NCBI RefSeq assembly: GCF_946222605.1
Contig: NZ_CAMIIE010000001.1
Span: forward strand, 124,001 to 188,000
From: an uncultured Acidocella sp.
GTDB taxonomy: Bacteria; Pseudomonadota; Alphaproteobacteria; Acetobacterales; Acetobacteraceae
DNA length: 64,000 nucleotides
Direction: 5' to 3'
Below the pieces are notes generated by a model. That model ran no database searches and was not told the origin of the DNA. It saw nothing but the letters and a program-made list of their open reading frames with translations. Position numbers and translations under genes: made by a program. Positions 61,044 to 64,000 of this stretch are shown piece by piece. Position 1 is the stretch's first letter, and every line of letters starts with the position of its first letter.

Positions 61044-62771
61044 TTATCTGGCGGTTTCCAAGGTTGTGCTGGCGTGCAAGGCGGCCGGCCTGCGGGCCGC
61101 TTGTTTCGGAGCGGATGCTGGCCCGGCTTTGCCGGTGTTGAAGCGCGCCAGCTGCGCTGCGATGCCCTGCGCGGCTTTCTCCAGATTTTGACTTGCCGCC
61201 GCCGCTTCCTGGGCCATCGCCGCATTGGCCTGAGTCATGCGGTCCATCTCGCCGATGCTGCTATTGATCTGGCCCAGCCCCGTTGATTGCTCCTGGGCGC
61301 TAGCGGCGGTTTCACCGATGCTTCTGTTGATGCCGTCGACATGACCCGAGATCCGCTCCAGAGATTTCCGCGCCTCGGCCACAGCATTCACGCCCGCGCC
61401 GACGATCCCTCCCGCCTCGCCAATCAGTGACTTGATCTCTTTTGCGGCATCGGCGGAGCGCTGCGCCAGGGCGCGTACCTCGGTGGCCACAACGGCAAAG
61501 CCGCGCCCGGCATCGCCGGCCCGGGCGGCCTCCACCCCTGCATTCAGCGCCAGCAGATTGGTCTGAAACGCGATTTCGTCGATGACGCCGATGATATTGG
61601 CGATTTTCGTGAAGCTTTCGTCGATTTTGCCCATCGTTTGCACGGCTTCGCCGGCCACTTGGCCGGAATTTGCCGTGTCGTCCCTGGCCTTGCCCGCCAT
61701 GTCGCGCATGTCGGCGGCGTTCCCCGCGGATTTGCGGACGGTGACGGTGATCTCCTCCAGCGCGGCGGCGGTTTCCTCGAGGCTGGCGGCCTGCTGCTCG
61801 GTGCGCTGGGAGAGTTGCGCAGCGGACTGGCTGACCGTCGTCGCGTTGTCCAGGATGATTTCGGCCGCGCTGGCGACCTCGTTCATCGTTTTGCGCATCG
61901 TCGCCAGGGCGTTGTTGAAATCCACCCGCAACGTGTCGAGAGAGGGTAGCAGCTTTTGGTTGACCTCGGCGGTCAGATCGCCTCGCGCCAGGGCGGCGAG
62001 GCCAACTCCCATCTCCCGAACATTCTCCATGCGCACGGTGAGGTCAGTGGCGAGTTTCACAATTCTGGCAATTTTGCCGGTATTATCGAAAACCGGATTA
62101 TAGCTTGCCTGCAACCAGACAATGCGCCCGCCCTTGCCAACCCGTTTATACTCGCCGGAGACAAACTCTCCCTTTCTCAGCCTTTCCCAGAATTTTTCAT
62201 AATCCTGGCTGGCGGCATAGGCGGCGTCCACAAACATGCGGTGGTGCCGGCCTTGGATCTCGTCCAACCGATAGCCGATCGCGGCAAGAAAATTCTCGTT
62301 CGCCTCGATGATAGTGCCGTCCGGCCGGAAGCTGATCACCGCCTGGGAGCGGTCCAGCGCTTCGAGCAAGTTTTTATCCGCGTAGGCCTGCTCGTGACTC
62401 GCGGTTGTGTCCAGCGCCAGTTTGATCACCCGTGTGACCTTGCCACGGCGCCCACAGATGGGCGCATAGGAGGCTTGCAGCCATAAATCCCGCCCATCCT
62501 TGCGGCGTCGGTGAAACTCCCCGGTGTGGGGCTGGCCCGCCGCCAGGCTGGCCCAGAAGCCGCGATAGGCGGCGGAGGCGGCTTCCTCCGGCGTCACCAG
62601 AATCCGATGCGCCTGGCCGACCAAGTCGGTGCGGCTATAGCCGACAGCGTGCAGAAACGCGTCATTCGCGTCGAGGATCGTGCCATCCGGCGCGAATTCG
62701 ATCACCGCGTAGGATTTGGAGAGCCCCTCCATCGCGGCGGCCGCGCGCAGCATCTGAAGCGGTGTTTTCAT
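61044..62771 (-). CDS. soluble methyl-accepting chemotaxis protein with two PAS domains
   Basis: The 575-residue protein has no membrane segment. PAS1 (about residues 20-130) and PAS2 (about 140-250) are clearly related: LWLQASYAPICGRRGKVTRVIKLA against VWLQASYNPVFDNTGKIARIVKLA. A HAMP-like stretch (about 255-310) leads to the methyl-accepting domain with the signalling tip DEIAFQTNLLALNAGVEAARAGDAGRGFAVVA. The layout resembles Aer-like and BdlA-like sensors that detect redox or oxygen through flavin or haem. No che genes are near, and no C-terminal CheR-tether pentapeptide is seen. Confidence 0.93.
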   Translation of the reverse strand: MKTPLQMLRAAAAMEGLSKSYAVIEFAPDGTILDANDAFLHAVGYSRTDLVGQAHRILVTPEEAASAAYRGFWASLAAGQPHTGEFHRRRKDGRDLWLQASYAPICGRRGKVTRVIKLALDTTASHEQAYADKNLLEALDRSQAVISFRPDGTIIEANENFLAAIGYRLDEIQGRHHRMFVDAAYAASQDYEKFWERLRKGEFVSGEYKRVGKGGRIVWLQASYNPVFDNTGKIARIVKLATDLTVRMENVREMGVGLAALARGDLTAEVNQKLLPSLDTLRVDFNNALATMRKTMNEVASAAEIILDNATTVSQSAAQLSQRTEQQAASLEETAAALEEITVTVRKSAGNAADMRDMAGKARDDTANSGQVAGEAVQTMGKIDESFTKIANIIGVIDEIAFQTNLLALNAGVEAARAGDAGRGFAVVATEVRALAQRSADAAKEIKSLIGEAGGIVGAGVNAVAEARKSLERISGHVDGINRSIGETAASAQEQSTGLGQINSSIGEMDRMTQANAAMAQEAAAASQNLEKAAQGIAAQLARFNTGKAGPASAPKQAARRPAALHASTTLETAR

Positions 62772-62851
62772 CGGTATTCAGGCGCCTTTGGGTTGTTTTG
62801 ACGCTGCGGCTTATCAACCGAATTCATTAAGAAAGTTTTATATTAAAAAAC

Positions 62852-62881
62852 AAAAAAACCCGGCAGCTTGCGCTGCCGGGT
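62852..62881 (-). terminator. intrinsic terminator of rpsA
   Basis: On the minus strand, ACCCGGCAGC and GCTGCCGGGT form a 10-bp stem around GCAA followed by a run of T. It lies 26 bases after the rpsA stop codon. Confidence 0.95.
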
Positions 62882-62907
62882 CGTATCCAGTGCCGCTTCG
62901 GGCTGAA

Positions 62908-64000
62908 TTAGTCTTCGGTCTGCTGGTTGCGGCGACGGATCGCCGCACCCAGAATATCACCCAGCGAGGCGCCGGAATCGGAGGAGCCATATTCCGCGAT
63001 CGCGGTCTTGTCCTCGTCGATCTCCTTGCCCTTGATGGTCAGCTGCAGCTTGCGGGCCGCGCGGTCCACCGCGGTGATCTTGGCATCGACCTTGTCGCCG
63101 ACAGCAAAGCGCTCGGGGCGCTGCTCACCCTTGTCGCGCGCCAGCTCGGCGCGGCGGATGAAGCCGGTCAGCACGTCGTCCACCTTCACTTCGATGCCGT
63201 TACTCTGCACGGCGGTCACGGTGCAGGTGACGATCTGGTTCTTGTGGATGCGATCCAGCACGCCAGCGGCCGGGTCGACCTCAAGCTGCTTGATGCCGAG
63301 CGAGATGCGCTCCTTCTCGACGTCCACGTCAAGCACCTTGGCCTTGACGATTTCGCCCTTGCCGAACTTGGCAATGGCGGCCTCGCCGGTCTCTTCCCAG
63401 GAGAGGTCGGACATGTGGATCATGCCGTCGATCTCCGGGCCGACCGCGATGAACAGGCCGAACTCGGTGATGTTGCGGATTTCGCCCTCGACGACGGACC
63501 CGATCGGGTGCTCGTCCTGGAACTCTTCCCACGGGTTGCGCTGCACCTGCTTCAGGCCCAGCGAGATGCGGCGCTTGGAAGCGTCCACATCCAGCACGAC
63601 CACTTCCACTTCCTGCGAGGTGGAGACGATCTTGCCCGGGTGTGCGTTCTTCTTGGTCCAGGACATCTCGGAGACGTGCACGAGACCTTCCACGCCCGGC
63701 TCCAGCTCCACGAAGGCGCCGTAATCGGTGATGTTGGTCACGCGGCCGGTGACCTTGATGCCAGGCGGGTACTTGACGTCCACACCTTCCCACGGATCCG
63801 CCTCGAGCTGCTTCATGCCCAGCGAGATGCGCTGAGTGTCGGCATTGAAGCGGATCACCTGCACCTTGACCGGCTGGCCAATGGTCAGCGCTTCGGCCGG
63901 GTGGTTGATGCGCTTCCAGGCAATGTCGGTCACGTGCAGCAGGCCGTCGACGCCGCCCAGGTCCACGAATGCACCATAATCGGTGATGTTCTTGACCACG
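62908..64000 (-). CDS. rpsA: 30S ribosomal protein S1, C-terminal part
   Basis: S1 binds mRNA and helps initiation on structured messages. The gene runs off the right window edge; the visible 364 codons cover the last S1 repeats. Repeats begin at VKNITDYGAFVDLGGVDGLLHV (cut at the edge), TGRVTNITDYGAFVELEPG, VEGEIRNITEFGLFIAVGP and CTVTAVQSNGIEVKVDD, each closing with a version of RISLGLKQ. The protein ends in a short polar tail (AAIRRRNQQTED). Confidence 0.97.
   Translation of the reverse strand, partial: VVKNITDYGAFVDLGGVDGLLHVTDIAWKRINHPAEALTIGQPVKVQVIRFNADTQRISLGMKQLEADPWEGVDVKYPPGIKVTGRVTNITDYGAFVELEPGVEGLVHVSEMSWTKKNAHPGKIVSTSQEVEVVVLDVDASKRRISLGLKQVQRNPWEEFQDEHPIGSVVEGEIRNITEFGLFIAVGPEIDGMIHMSDLSWEETGEAAIAKFGKGEIVKAKVLDVDVEKERISLGIKQLEVDPAAGVLDRIHKNQIVTCTVTAVQSNGIEVKVDDVLTGFIRRAELARDKGEQRPERFAVGDKVDAKITAVDRAARKLQLTIKGKEIDEDKTAIAEYGSSDSGASLGDILGAAIRRRNQQTED

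Overview
This 64 kb window is a piece of chromosome from an alphaproteobacterium, most likely a member of the Rhodospirillales / Acetobacteraceae. The evidence is the high-GC codon use, a GAAC-N7-GAAC LexA box in front of lexA, the order secY-adk-rpsM-rpsK-rpoA-rplQ without rpmJ, the string ppiD-trpEGDC-moaC-moeA-lexA, hisZ next to purA, and a fused AroK-AroB enzyme. The family-level assignment is an inference from these features, not a database result. I found no tRNA, rRNA, CRISPR array, insertion sequence or prophage.

Layout. 1-2.5 kb: pyrD (cut by the window edge) behind a small lipoprotein gene on the minus strand, then codA and a possible 43-codon gene on the plus strand, ended by a bidirectional terminator. 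2.5-5.5 kb: pyrG, secG and tpiA on the minus strand. 5.5-14.2 kb: a small membrane-protein gene, then ppiD-trpE-trpG-trpD-trpC-moaC-moeA, most of it linked by 4-base stop/start overlaps, then lexA under its own SOS operator. 14.2-17.6 kb: a DEAD-box RNA helicase divergent from a two-domain cold-shock protein, then pncA. 17.7-45.2 kb: a 27 kb transcription/translation super-cluster joining the rplKA-rplJL-rpoBC, str, S10, spc and alpha groups, all on the plus strand. It lacks secE-nusG at its front and fusA between rpsG and tuf. It carries an intrinsic terminator between rplO and secY and a strong promoter with a large inverted repeat in front of rpsM.

45.2-64 kb is more mixed. It holds a small hypothetical gene, a three-gene ABC importer of the ThiY/RibY (NMT1) type, a DUF1491 gene, and an MBOAT acyltransferase with an SGNH partner whose start codon is not ATG. 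These are followed by hisZ-purA, a short surface-polysaccharide group (GtrA, priming glycosyl-phosphotransferase, family-2 glycosyltransferase), xerD and the aroKB fusion. The stretch ends with a lipoprotein lytic transglycosylase with a SPOR domain, a small lipoprotein, a soluble two-PAS chemoreceptor, and the 3' part of rpsA.

Most of the window is conserved housekeeping DNA, and I do not see a new multi-gene system in it. The observations most worth checking are local: the missing start codon of the MBOAT gene, the inverted repeat touching the rpsM promoter, the terminator inside the spc operon, the displaced fusA and secE-nusG, and three small genes or leader ORFs that standard annotation could miss.
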